A stretch of DNA of 64,000 nt. It comes from JAIROC01 sp031553535 (lineage in GTDB: Bacteria; Bacteroidota; Bacteroidia; Bacteroidales; WCHB1-69). The notes under the pieces are model-generated. The model did no database searches and was not told the DNA's origin. It saw only the letters and a program-made list of their open reading frames with translations. This document shows positions 42,928 through 53,000 of this stretch, piece after piece (the first letter of the stretch is position 1; the number at the start of each line of letters is the position of its first letter). The stretch lies in assembly GCA_031553535.1 (NCBI GenBank), contig JAVBLM010000049.1, positions 27,347-91,346 of the forward strand, given 5' to 3'. The translations under genes were made by a program, and so were the position numbers.

Positions 42928-44247
42928 TTATTGTTTAATATTATTTTGTTCCAATTCATGTCTTAACAATAAGTAATTTTCCCACTGATTACGCCAAGGA
43001 ACACAATGATAAAAGCTTTTATTATTAAATTTGTTTTCGATACGCTTGTGCGGACAACCTCCTCTACATACAGGTAATGAAAAGCAATTCCGGCAAGTGG
43101 GGTCTTCAAAAGGATTAGCGCCATACAAATATTTGTTCAAAAGTGTATTATTAGTTATGGAAACTATTCCGTTTTCTCCTATTTCTCCTACTTTATATTC
43201 TTGGTTTCCTATAATTTCCCAACATTTATACACATTTCCTTCTGCATCAAATACCCAACAATTATTATTTCTTACGGCACATTCGGTAATCGTGTCACAA
43301 GGATAGATTAGTCTAGAATCACGAGTATGTAACGATACTTCTTTAGAAAAAGTAAATTTATCTGTATCGTATCTAAATAGACGCGGATTTTCATCGCTCG
43401 CCTTTGTGGTTTGTATAATAAATGCGGGTACTACATAGATATTATTGTTATTATAACGATTTTTAAAAAAGTCATACACTTTTAAAAAGTCATTTTTGTT
43501 TTCTTTATCGGTATTAACACGGATACACAATCGTATATTGTTATTTTCCATCACATTAAGTTCGTCTATGTTATGGATAATAGTAGCAAATGTGTCTTTA
43601 TCCGTCTCTGTATATTTTTTATTATTATGTGTTTCAGGCATTCCATCAATTGAAACCTGAATATGTCGTATGTTGCAACGAAGTAACAAGTCAATATTTT
43701 CCCTTGTTAAGAAATATCCGTTTGTAATGATGTTTGCATTAATGCAGGTAAATTTCTGTTTATCTATTTTTTCTGAAATATTTTCTATAATATGAGGAGC
43801 TAAAAGAGGTTCGCCTCCAAACCATGTTAGATTGAGCGTATTTATGTTATTATGCCTATTGATAAAATCAACTATTTGTTGAACTGTTTTATCACTCATA
43901 TGGCCCTTTTTCTTATTCTCAAAACAATAGGGGCATGAGAAGTTACAATCCATAGTAGGAGCAATTGTTATTACTAATACATTATTTAACCTCCTCTGCT
44001 GTTCTATTATTGATTGGAAACTGAAAAAATCTTCTTCCTCATTATCTGTAATTACTCTTTTTTCATATAATTTACTCCATAATTCATCATTTTCGACAGT
44101 ATCGATTACATTGGTTCCATCTTCCTGTTTCTTTTTTAAAAATAAATAAAGTTCATTATTTATTTCGCCGAAATAATTTGTAAGGGAATTATATATAAAA
44201 AACGTATTGTCTTTACTAATTAATTTTGTATGTCTTGATATTTTCAT
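42928..44247 (-). CDS. Radical SAM/SPASM peptide maturase
   Basis: Such enzymes install crosslinks or other changes in ribosomally made peptides. The SAM cluster motif is Cys101-x3-Cys105-x2-Cys108 in MDCNFSCPYCFE, followed by WFGGEPLLA, NIITNGYFLT and HIQVSIDGMPETHN. The C-terminal SPASM region has Cys317, 323, 330, 342, 385, 388, 394, 398 and 415, enough for two auxiliary clusters (for example TCRNCFSLPVCRGGCPHKR). Residues 1-90 form an N-terminal part of the kind that recognises leader peptides. It has 439 residues. The likely substrate is the Cys-rich precursor upstream in the same run of genes. The locus 40 kb away at 4111-4879 holds a broken relative. Confidence 0.92.
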   Translation of the reverse strand: MKISRHTKLISKDNTFFIYNSLTNYFGEINNELYLFLKKKQEDGTNVIDTVENDELWSKLYEKRVITDNEEEDFFSFQSIIEQQRRLNNVLVITIAPTMDCNFSCPYCFENKKKGHMSDKTVQQIVDFINRHNNINTLNLTWFGGEPLLAPHIIENISEKIDKQKFTCINANIITNGYFLTRENIDLLLRCNIRHIQVSIDGMPETHNNKKYTETDKDTFATIIHNIDELNVMENNNIRLCIRVNTDKENKNDFLKVYDFFKNRYNNNNIYVVPAFIIQTTKASDENPRLFRYDTDKFTFSKEVSLHTRDSRLIYPCDTITECAVRNNNCWVFDAEGNVYKCWEIIGNQEYKVGEIGENGIVSITNNTLLNKYLYGANPFEDPTCRNCFSLPVCRGGCPHKRIENKFNNKSFYHCVPWRNQWENYLLLRHELEQNNIKQ

Positions 44248-44302
44248 AGGATATTATTCATCAAACAATAATCTATTTATCTTGATTCACCGAATCCGGT
44301 TT

Positions 44303-44821
44303 TTATCGACCTTCTCCCCATTCCATTATATATCGAAACATTATTCCATCGGGATTATCAGGTTTATACGGAATCTCTATGCCTATAAAGAAAGTTAATT
44401 CTTTTTTTATCCATGAACCATCTTTTAAATATTCTGCCGGATTCCATTGAGGAATACGATTGAGAACCCGCAGAAATTCTCTACCAATCTTTGTCTTATG
44501 ATCATACGTTACAATCCTTGTTCTATTACTATCATATGTCTCTACTCCCTCGTCCATAACATATTTAGGTTTTCCGGAAGCATATATTGTACATATTATA
44601 TCCATACGCCCTTTTTTCAAAGTGGTATCTGTTACCAAATTCAGATTCAAATTTTCATTTAAAAAACGGCGAAGTTCCTCTGTTTCTCCCGGCTTATCTC
44701 CCGGAATAGACGGTGGTCTTTTCTGTTCCCGTGGTGTTCTCGCATATTCAGTCTTTATCTGTCCCTGTACAAAGGAAAAGGAAGCAAAAATTAGACAAAC
44801 TGTTAATATAAGCGGTTTCAT
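44303..44821 (-). CDS. Small secreted TonB-C-like protein, second copy
   Basis: A signal peptide (MKPLILTVCLIFASFSFVQG) is followed by a domain that follows the TonB C-terminal pattern: a start resembling PGG...FLNENL (here PGETEELRRFLNENLNLNL), a central strand (MDIICTIYASGKPKYV), and REFLRVLNRIPQWNPAEYL, then a last strand FFIGIEIPYKP. It has 172 residues and no membrane anchor, so it is probably periplasmic or secreted. It is a paralogue of 44963-45403, with which it shares the ending IPYKPDNP/DDP. Its role in the peptide locus is unknown; energy transduction, immunity or partner binding are all open. Confidence 0.72.
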   Translation of the reverse strand: MKPLILTVCLIFASFSFVQGQIKTEYARTPREQKRPPSIPGDKPGETEELRRFLNENLNLNLVTDTTLKKGRMDIICTIYASGKPKYVMDEGVETYDSNRTRIVTYDHKTKIGREFLRVLNRIPQWNPAEYLKDGSWIKKELTFFIGIEIPYKPDNPDGIMFRYIMEWGEGR

Positions 44822-44846
44822 ATTTATTAAGTACTATTATACATTC

Positions 44847-44951
44847 CTATTTTAAAATTATTTGTATTTCATTACTTTTTTCGCTGCCTCCTGTTTGTAA
44901 ATAAGTGTATATGTCGGTAGATGATAATTCGTCTGCTTGTATTTTGATACT
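44847..44951 (-). pseudogene. Relic of a T9SS sorting-domain end between the two TonB-C-like genes
   Basis: Read on the minus strand, 34 codons plus a stop encode SIKIQADELSSTDIYTYL and then SEKSNEIQIILK. This matches the end of the intact precursor (SIQIKADELPSAGIYMCVL and EKSNEIQMILK). It has no start and follows the upstream gene's stop directly. It shows that the sorting-domain end and the next gene were duplicated as a block. Confidence 0.85.
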
Positions 44952-44962
44952 TTCCTGAAATT

Positions 44963-45403
44963 TTATTGGCCAAAATAAAGAAACACCAATCCATTAGGGT
45001 CATCAGGTTTGTATGGGATCCTTGCAAGTATAGAGAACTTAATTATCTCTTTTCCCCATAAACCATCTTTTATTAAATGTTCTCTATCTCTCCATTGAAT
45101 GAGATGGGCAACCCGCAGAAATTCTCTGCCAATCCTTTTATTTCCGGTGTCTTCCAAGAAATATTTAGGGTTCCCTAATGTATCTATTACACATACTACT
45201 TCCACCGCTCCTTTTGCCAGACTGGTATCTGTTACCATCTTCAGGTTAAGATTTTCATTAAAAAAATGGCGACACGCCTCCATTCCACCCGGAAAAGGAA
45301 CCTCGTAATTTTCATGATACTCAGAAAGTCCCAAAGAATCTGTCTGCCCCTGTACAAAAGAGGCTACAAAACACACACAAACTATCAATATAAGTGGTCT
45401 CAT
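44963..45403 (-). CDS. Small secreted TonB-C-like protein, first copy
   Basis: A signal peptide (MRPLILIVCVCFVASFVQG) precedes a 125-residue domain with the TonB-C outline: VPFPGGMEACRHFFNENLNL, then a strand AVEVVCVIDTLGNPKYFL, then REFLRVAHLIQWRDREHLI and a last strand FSILARIPYKPDDP. The PFPGGMEAxxxFxxEN start is typical of Bacteroidota secreted TonB-C-like proteins. It has 146 residues. It lies 31 bases after the precursor-like gene, and so is likely in one operon with it. Paralogue of 44303-44821. Confidence 0.72.
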   Translation of the reverse strand: MRPLILIVCVCFVASFVQGQTDSLGLSEYHENYEVPFPGGMEACRHFFNENLNLKMVTDTSLAKGAVEVVCVIDTLGNPKYFLEDTGNKRIGREFLRVAHLIQWRDREHLIKDGLWGKEIIKFSILARIPYKPDDPNGLVFLYFGQ

Positions 45404-45434
45404 ATTTTTTATTATTACGTGATATTATACATTC

Positions 45435-46418
45435 CTATTTCAAAATCATTTGTATTTCATTACTTTTTTCGTTGTCTCCTGTTAATACACACATGTATAT
45501 ACCGGCGGATGGTAATTCGTCTGCTTTTATTTGTATGCTTAATGTGCCGCGGTCTGTAATATCAAGAGTTTTTATTATAGAGCCCTCCATATCATGTATG
45601 TGGAATTCTGCTTTTTGAATGATTTCCGGTATATAACATGCAATAGTTGTTATCGTATCAAACGGATTAGGATGGTTTTGAAATACGATTATCTCTTCCA
45701 TTTCCCCTTTCAAAATCATTTGTATTCCATTACTTTCTTTGCCGTCCCCTGTTAATACATAGACGTATGTACCGGCAGATGGTAATTCTTTTGCATGTAT
45801 TTGTATGCTTATTGTTCCGCGGTCTTTAATATCAAAGTTTTTTATTATAAAACCTTGAATATCGCGTATGTGTAATTCTGCTTTTTGAATAGTTTTCGGA
45901 ATATAGCATTCAATAGTTGTTCTCTTATCAAACGGATTGGGATAGTTTTGAAATACGATTATATCTTTCCCTTCTGCTCCCGCTTCTGGAAAAAAAACTT
46001 CGCAACTGCCTATTATAAGACGGGAATGTTGTGATAATTCAGTTATTATTTCAGGTTCCTTTACAGATGCACCTCCTCCCCACGAGACAAGGCTGGTGCT
46101 ACTAGAATATGGGTTCGCCCCACCACCACATGTTGCAGCGAATGCTGAGGTATGACATCCTGTTATCCAAAAGCAATTAGAACAAGTATACATACCATCA
46201 GCACCCTTATCAGCAGTACTAGAACAAGAGGTGCCAACATATATGGAATCAGAACCACCACCACAGCTCTTAAGCTCATGATAACAATTCATAACAACCG
46301 TTAATGGGTTACAATGACTTGCCGCTCCTCCTGCAATATCCCACATTTCATTTCTTCCCATGCGTCCTTCTTCTATTGTTCGAAGGGTAAAATCTAATTC
46401 TTTTACTTTATCGTTCAT
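45435..46418 (-). CDS. RiPP-like precursor: double-glycine leader, Cys/Gly-rich core and two tandem T9SS sorting domains
   Basis: The protein (327 residues from the chosen ATG) has three parts. Residues 1-31 look like a Bacteroidales double-glycine leader (VKELDFTLRT, then GRNEMWDIAGG). Residues 32-150 are a core with nine cysteines (36, 45, 52, 65, 79, 82, 88, 97, 139) and Gly runs (SCGGG, TCGGG, SWGGG). Residues 152-237 and 243-327 are two near-identical T9SS type A sorting domains (VFQNYPNPF...AELHI...GTISIQI...LPSAGTYVYVL...IQMILK). There is no Sec signal peptide, although T9SS cargo needs one. The frame is open to an ATG at 46493, but that overlaps a -7-like TATTTTG (46491-46497), so I prefer 46418. 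Downstream are a radical SAM maturase and a C39 peptidase, both expected for such a leader. Role as their substrate is inference. Confidence 0.75.
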   Translation of the reverse strand: MNDKVKELDFTLRTIEEGRMGRNEMWDIAGGAASHCNPLTVVMNCYHELKSCGGGSDSIYVGTSCSSTADKGADGMYTCSNCFWITGCHTSAFAATCGGGANPYSSSTSLVSWGGGASVKEPEIITELSQHSRLIIGSCEVFFPEAGAEGKDIIVFQNYPNPFDKRTTIECYIPKTIQKAELHIRDIQGFIIKNFDIKDRGTISIQIHAKELPSAGTYVYVLTGDGKESNGIQMILKGEMEEIIVFQNHPNPFDTITTIACYIPEIIQKAEFHIHDMEGSIIKTLDITDRGTLSIQIKADELPSAGIYMCVLTGDNEKSNEIQMILK

Positions 46419-46881
46419 TTTTTTTTCATTTAAACTACCTACTCTTTGAGGGGCTTTTCGGTAACCGCCCATACACAAATATTTTCTTTGCAAAATAGAA
46501 AAAAAATTAATACAAAATACAATAAAATAAAAAAAACATTATTTTGTTGTATGTCAAATAAATAAAATTGATATTTTTATAAATCAAAGGCAGGCCTTCT
46601 GCAGGGATGAAAATATGTAAAAGTAAAAAACCAATGCAATTTTGCATGAAAATTATAAAAATTGCGGAAAAAATAATAATTAACTATGGTGAATTATTTA
46701 CATTCATTTTGTGGATTTATTGTGAAAAATGAGGTTGCAAGGTAATAAAAAGGAAGGCATGTAACGATGTTGTCAATAAAGCAAAATTGACTTCTATATT
46801 ATTGCAATTACAGCCGGCCTTTGAAAGTCGTCCGATTGGCTTTGGAACAAATGTAAGATAATATGAAAACAAAAATAAGAG

Positions 46882-47154
46882 GTTTCAAGAAAGTCTACAG
46901 GCGTTTTGCTTTTTCGTTTGGATCTTTCAGCAAATGTTGAAAATCTCCCGCTATTTACTTTGGGTCTTTCAGCAAATGTTGAAAGCCTCTCGCTATTTAC
47001 TTTGGAACTTTCAGCAAATGTTGAAAGTCTCTAGCTATTTACTTTGGATCTTTCAGCAAATGTTGAAAATCTCCCGCTATTTACTTTGAAGCTTTCAGCA
47101 AAGTCTGAAATGATTAAACTATTTGCTTTAGAGGTTTCGGAAACACCCGAAAGA
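46882..47154 (+). repeat. 42-bp hairpin tandem array 3 (about six and a half units)
   Basis: Units start at 46882, 46924, 46966, 47008, 47050, 47092 and 47134, all 42 bases apart. The palindrome is typically TTTCAGCAAATGTTGAAA, with variants TTTCAGCAAAGTCTGAAA and TTTCGGAAACACCCGAAA that stay paired. The spacer ends in ACTTTGGAT; the first unit's spacer CGTTTTGCTTTTTCGTTTGG resembles that of array 2. The remainder of the gap 46494-47337 is AT-rich, and I see no gene in it. Confidence 0.93.
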
Positions 47155-47337
47155 ACTACGTACTTTTGTTTCTAAATGTATGTTATGAATGATATCCGGA
47201 AGATGTCTATTCTTTGATTGAATGACGGATATTTGTGTGAGGCGCACTATTATATGCCTTTTAAATTCTAATCCGGTTTTAATCTCAGGTTTATTGTTTT
47301 CTAATCTTTTTCAAAATTAAATCTAATACATAAGAAT

Positions 47338-47345
47338 TACTTTTG
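47338..47345 (+). promoter_or_regulatory. Putative -7 promoter element of the metal-efflux operon
   Basis: TACTTTTG matches TAnnTTTG and lies 24 bases before the chosen ATG of the TolC-like gene. Confidence 0.55.
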
Positions 47346-47369
47346 TATCGTAAAAATTATGTACCGAAC

Positions 47370-48662
47370 ATGAATAGATTTCTTTGGGTATTAGTAAGTT
47401 TTTTTTGTTTTGTGGGTGTATCTTCTCAGGCTCAACAAGTACAGAAAATGACATTGGAGGAGATAGAAACCCTGTTTTTGAAGCAGAACTTGCAACTTAT
47501 AGCAGCGCATTATAATATCGATATTGCGGATGCGGCAATTACACAGGCTAAATTATGGGAAAACCCTTCCTTTTCTATCGGTCAGGTAAATTTCTGGAGT
47601 ACCCCTTCTCAACGGGAAGGAGAAGCCGAAGTTATTCCGCCGTTATTTGGAAATTTTGCCAGAAATACCGAATTCTCATTGGAACTAAGCCAGATGATTC
47701 AAATCGCGGGGCAGAGGAGAAAACTTATGAAAATGGAGAAAGTCTCCAAAGAAATGATTATCGGCGAGTTTGAAGATGTTTTGAGAGGGCTTAAGACAGA
47801 ACTGCGAAAGTCGGTCAGTGAAATTGTCTATCTACAAGAATATCGAATAATCTTATTGAGCCAACAACAAATCCTCAATCAACTTGTCTCGACATACCGG
47901 CAACAGGTTTCGCAAGGGAATGTCGGGAAAAATGAATTGTTACGATTGCATTCTTCTCTTTTGGATATAGAGAACGAATTGCATGAAATTCAGATGGAAT
48001 ACAATGAACAACAAAAAGTACTAAAAACCCTATTAAACCTTGGCCCGATGACAGTTGTTGAAATTGATGATGTTAAAATCCAATATAAAGATCCTCAAGA
48101 TATTTCTTTGGAGAATATGCTGGTTTTTGCTACTGAGTCTCGCCCCGACTTGAAAAGATTACAATTGCAGACACAGTATTACGAAAAATCTATTGCTTAC
48201 GAAAAATCACAACGTGCTCCTAATTTAGAGTTGAGTGTTAGCTATGATCGTTATGGAGGTGTTTGGAAAAACTTTGTTGGTTTTGGCGTAAGCATAGATT
48301 TGCCGGTTTTGAATCAAAATCAAGGGAATATACGAATTGCGGAGTATAGCAAAGAACAAAACCATCATTTGGTATTACAGCAACAGAATATTGTTCAACA
48401 GGAGGTTGTAGAAGCCTTTAATAATTACATATCGACATATAATTTATATATGAACATGGAAAAAGATGATTTACTGCTGGAGATAGACTACATGTTGGAT
48501 ACTTACACACAAAACTTATTGCAAAGGAATATCAGTATGCTTGAGTATATTGATTTTATGGATGCATACAAAACCAATAAACAAACAGTATTATCTATAC
48601 AGAAAAGAGTAAATCAACAATTTGAGGAACTTCAGTATGCTTTAGGAAATGAATTGAAATAG
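47370..48662 (+). CDS. TolC-family outer-membrane component of an RND efflux pump (CusC/CzcC-like)
   Basis: The outer-membrane channel of a tripartite exporter. A signal peptide (NRFLWVLVSFFCFVGVSSQA) is followed by two long helical repeats of the OEP type (LEEIETLFLKQNLQLIAAHY, AAITQAKLWENPSFSIG, and later NLELSVSYDRYG, VSIDLPVLNQNQGNIRIAE). It has 430 residues from ATG 47370; the frame is open to a TTG at 47343, inside the promoter element. It is followed by the adaptor (156 bases) and pump genes, then a two-component system. Confidence 0.9.
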   Translation: MNRFLWVLVSFFCFVGVSSQAQQVQKMTLEEIETLFLKQNLQLIAAHYNIDIADAAITQAKLWENPSFSIGQVNFWSTPSQREGEAEVIPPLFGNFARNTEFSLELSQMIQIAGQRRKLMKMEKVSKEMIIGEFEDVLRGLKTELRKSVSEIVYLQEYRIILLSQQQILNQLVSTYRQQVSQGNVGKNELLRLHSSLLDIENELHEIQMEYNEQQKVLKTLLNLGPMTVVEIDDVKIQYKDPQDISLENMLVFATESRPDLKRLQLQTQYYEKSIAYEKSQRAPNLELSVSYDRYGGVWKNFVGFGVSIDLPVLNQNQGNIRIAEYSKEQNHHLVLQQQNIVQQEVVEAFNNYISTYNLYMNMEKDDLLLEIDYMLDTYTQNLLQRNISMLEYIDFMDAYKTNKQTVLSIQKRVNQQFEELQYALGNELK

Positions 48663-48818
48663 TGAATTAATTAAGAATTAAAAATTAAGAATTAAAAATT
48701 GCTGCATTGCAAATGAGGAAACCGCAAAATATAAAAACTAATTCCCGCTTTGAAGGGGGCAGGGGGATGTTTTTAATGCACAAATTTCTATAAATTGATT
48801 AAATAAAATTATTATAAT

Positions 48819-49916
48819 ATGCTTAAAGGGAAAATTACAACGTTATTCGTACTATGTATCGTTTTTATTACAGCATCGTGCTCAAGAAGTTCCGGTAAAG
48901 AAGCAACAGAATCGAATGCTATCTTGAATCCTGTATTTTTAAAAAATATCAAAACAACGAAAGCGGTTTTGAGTAACCAGCAAGAAGAGTTAACGTTGAC
49001 CGGTAAAGTGGAATACGATCCCGATAAAATAATTAATTATGTTCCGCTTATCAACGGAGTGGTCGAGCGAACTTATTTTTCGTTGGGAGATAAAGTTCGG
49101 AAAGGACAAATTTTATTGGATATCCGTAGTCCTGAATTAACTCAATTGCAGGCAGATCTTGCTTCTTTAAAGGCGGAAGAGAAAATAGCCGAACGAGAAT
49201 TGAAAACGGCACAATCATTATTTGATTCTAAAATGCTTTCCGAACGGGAGTTGTTGGAAGCATTGGCACGATCAAATCAATGTAAAGCTTCACTCCGGAA
49301 AACAGAAATGGATATGTCTTTATATGGATATAATAAGGATGTTGGTACTTTTTCTGTTAAAGCGCCTATGTCGGGTTATATCGTTCATAAGAATATTTCA
49401 TCGGGAAGTACCATTGCCGGAGGTGGTGATATTGCATTTACCATTGCAGACCTTAGCAATGTTTGGATTACGGCCAATGTTTACGCCGGCAATTTACTGT
49501 TTGTAAAAGAAGGGATGGAGGTAAATATAAGTACCTTGTCCTATCCGGGAGAAATTTTCGGGGGAAAGATTAGTATGTTGTCTCAAGTGTTCGATCCAGA
49601 AGAAAGAGTTTTAAAAGCCCGTATTATCATGCCGAATAAAGAGTTGACGTTTAAACCGGAAATGTCGGTAATCATTAAATTGCATAATGAAACTTCTCGC
49701 CAGTTAGTAGCTATTCCATCCGATGCTTTGATATTTGATAATGAGGCGTATTTTGTTGTTGTGCAAAAATCTCCGGAAGACTTTGAGGTAAAGCAAGTGA
49801 CGATACAATCTCATAATAGAAATATTTCCTATATCACTTCCGGGGTTGAATCAGGAGAAGATATTGTAATAAAAGATCAATTACTGGCCTATACCGGCCT
49901 TAAAGATAAACTATAA
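48819..49916 (+). CDS. RND efflux periplasmic adaptor (CusB/CzcB-like lipoprotein)
   Basis: The membrane-fusion protein that links the RND pump with the outer channel. A lipoprotein signal ends with ITASCSRSSG. The barrel-sandwich part is visible as PLINGVVERTYFSLGDKVRK and later VKAPMSGYIVHKNISSGSTI, between them a helical hairpin (LQADLASLKAEEKIAEREL). The beta-barrel follows: VWITANVYAGNLLFVKEGM and GKISMLSQVFDPEERVLKAR. It has 365 residues. No methionine-rich or histidine-rich metal-binding end is seen. The pump gene follows after 90 bases. Confidence 0.9.
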   Translation: MLKGKITTLFVLCIVFITASCSRSSGKEATESNAILNPVFLKNIKTTKAVLSNQQEELTLTGKVEYDPDKIINYVPLINGVVERTYFSLGDKVRKGQILLDIRSPELTQLQADLASLKAEEKIAERELKTAQSLFDSKMLSERELLEALARSNQCKASLRKTEMDMSLYGYNKDVGTFSVKAPMSGYIVHKNISSGSTIAGGGDIAFTIADLSNVWITANVYAGNLLFVKEGMEVNISTLSYPGEIFGGKISMLSQVFDPEERVLKARIIMPNKELTFKPEMSVIIKLHNETSRQLVAIPSDALIFDNEAYFVVVQKSPEDFEVKQVTIQSHNRNISYITSGVESGEDIVIKDQLLAYTGLKDKL

Positions 49917-50006
49917 ATAAGGATATAAAATCCGACAGTTGGAGATTATTGTATTTAATAAATGAAGGTAATCCCTCAATAGTAACTTTGAATTTTAGAA
50001 ATATAT

Positions 50007-53000
50007 ATGCATAAATTTGTAGAAAAAATAATTGCGTTTTCTTTACGTAATCATGTTTTAGTTCTTTTCCTTACCGGAATTTTACTTGTATCCGGGGTTG
50101 TGTGTTTCAAGAATACCCCTGTAGAAGCATATCCGGATGTTACAAATACACGTGCTAAGATAATTGCCCAATGGCCGGGGCGTAGTGCGGAAGAAGTTGA
50201 AAAGTTTATTACCTTGCCCATTATGCAGCAATTGAATACGATTCCCCGAAAGACGGATGTTCGCTCAACTTCTCTTTTTGGACTTTCGGTAATTACCGTT
50301 TTATTTGAAGACGGTGTGGATGATTTTTATGCACAGCAATATGCATCGAACCGTATGCAAGATATAGATTTGCCCGAAGGAGCAGAATTATCGATAGAAC
50401 CTCCTTCAGGAGCTACAGGAGAAATTTTCCGGTATGTTTTAAGAAGTGATTTGCCGATTCGTGAAATTGCAGCGATAAATGAGTGGGTAGTACAACGTGA
50501 ATTATTGTCGGTTCCGGGAGTTGCAACCATTGCCAGTTTCGGAGGGGAGGAAAAAAGTTACGAGATAAAAGTTAACCCTGCGGAATTGCAGAATTATGAT
50601 TTATCACCTTTACAGGTTTACGAAGCTGTTGCAAACAGTAACATCAATGTAGGTGGAGATATGATTCAAAAGGGGAATCAGGCTTATGTTGTAAGGGGAA
50701 TAGGTTTGCTGGAAAGTGTGGAAGACATCGAAAATATTCTTATAGAAGTAAAAGGGAGTACTCCGGTGCGGATTAAACAGGTAGCAGAGGTGAGTGTTTC
50801 TTCCAAACCGCGTTTAGGACAGGTCGGGTTGAATGAGGATGATGATATTGTTCAAGGGATTGTAATTATGCTGCGTGGAGAAAATCCAAGTGAAGTTATT
50901 GGAAAACTCAAAGTTAAAATTGAAGAACTGAATAATCGTATCCTGCCAGAAGATATTAAAATCAAACCTTTTATGGATAGGGAGAAATTGGTGGACAATA
51001 CATTACATACGGTAATGAAAAATATGCTGGAAGGGATTTTGCTCGTTTCCTTGATTGTATTTATTTTCCTTTATAACTGGCGGACAACCTTTATTGTTGC
51101 CTCGGCAATTCCGCTTTCTTTTTTATTTGCCGTAATTATGTTACGGATTCAAGGGTTGCCGATGAATTTAATATCTATGGGGGCACTTGATTTCGGGCTG
51201 TTATTGGAAGGAACGCTGGTAATTGTAGAAGCCGTGTATGTTTCTATGGAGAAGCGTTCACGGGAATTGGGACATAAATTCATTTATCTAAGTAAAGACG
51301 GGCTTATTAAAAAAAGTGCGGGAAGTGTAGCGACTCATATTTTCTTTGCACAGATAATTTTAGTAGTAGCGTTAATCCCGATTTTTTCTTTCGAAAAGGT
51401 GGAAGGAAAAATGTTTAAACCTCTTGCTTTTACATTGGCGTATGCGTTGTCAGGTTCTCTTCTTTTATCTTTGACGTATGTTCCGGTAATGTGTAAGATA
51501 TTGCTGAAAAAAACTATTAAAGAAAAGAAGAATTGTATTAGTGATTTTTTCACTTCGAAAATATATGCATTATATGAGCTTTCTTCGCGCCATAGAATAA
51601 GTATTATTGTTTCATTTCTGGCTTTACTGGTTATTTGTTTGGTTCGCTTTAATTTTTGGGGAACTGAATTTATTCCAAGTATGAACGAAGGAGCAATCTA
51701 TATCAGGGCGACTTTACCTAATAGTATAAATTTGGATGAATCTGTGCGATTGACAAAAGAGATGAAGACAAAACTTCGGGAATTTGATGAAATTGACTTT
51801 ATCCTTACCCAGACAGGGCGGCCTAATGATGGAACCGATGCTACGGGATTCTTTAATATAGAGTTTCATGTGGAATTGAAACCTGAAAAAGAATGGAAGA
51901 GGAAAATTTCTAAAGAAGGAATTATTGAAGAAATGCAGAAAGTCTTCGATATTTATCCGGGGATTGTTTTTGCATTTAGTCAGCCGATTCAGGATAATGT
52001 GGAAGAATATGTCGCGGGAGTGAAAAGCTCGTTGGTAATAAAAATATTCGGAAATGATTTGTATCAATTGGAAGAATTGGCCGATCAAACGGCAGCTATA
52101 ATTAAGGATGTCAGGGGAGTGGAAGACGTGAATGTTTTCCGGAGTATAGGGTTACCGGAACTTCAAATAAAATTGGAGGAATCACAGATGGCACGTTATG
52201 CTGTTTCCATGCAGGATGCACAGGCTGTTGTAGAAATGGCAATAGGAGGAAAATCTGCTACAAGTTTTTATGAGAATGAACGTACGTTTGATGTTATTAT
52301 CCGGTTTCAGAAGGAATTTCGAGAGAATGAAGAAAAAATCGGGAATATTTTAATCCCCACAATGGATGGAAAGCAGGTTCCTTTGAAGGAAATCGCAGAT
52401 ATCCGTTTTATTACAGGCCCTGCCTTTATTTACCGGGAAGGAAGTAGCCGCTATGTAAGTATTGGTTTCAGTATCCGTGATCGTGACTTGGGCTCTACTA
52501 TCGCTGATGCACAGCAGAAAGTGGATGAAGGCGTAAAGCTTGAAGCAGGAAATAAAATGGTTTGGGCAGGAGAATTTGAAAGTCAACAGCGTGCATCCAA
52601 ACGTTTGATTATGATTATTCCGGCAGTTTTAGCTCTTATTTTGTTTTTGCTATATTTGAATTTTGGAACAGTCAAAGATACATTGATAGCATCTACTTCT
52701 GTACTATATGCATTTGTGGGAGGTTTTATTTCCCTTTGGGTGACAGGAACTGTTTTTGGAATTTCAGCAGGTGTCGGATTTATTGTTTTATTGGGAATTT
52801 CAGTAATTAACAGTATTCTGCTTATTTCCTTAATGAAAACACGGGCTCAACGAACAAGGAATTTACAATCAGGGATTAACCAAGCAGTAAAAACACGAAT
52901 AAGGCCTATCTTAATGGTAGCTCTGATGGGCTCTTTTGGATTACTACCGGCAGCACTTTCTACCGGCATGGGTTCTGAAGTGCAAAAATCTTTTGCTATT

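Noticed and set aside
51714..52088. A 124-codon minus-strand frame inside the RND pump
   Set aside because: It lies fully within a well-supported gene and has no independent support.
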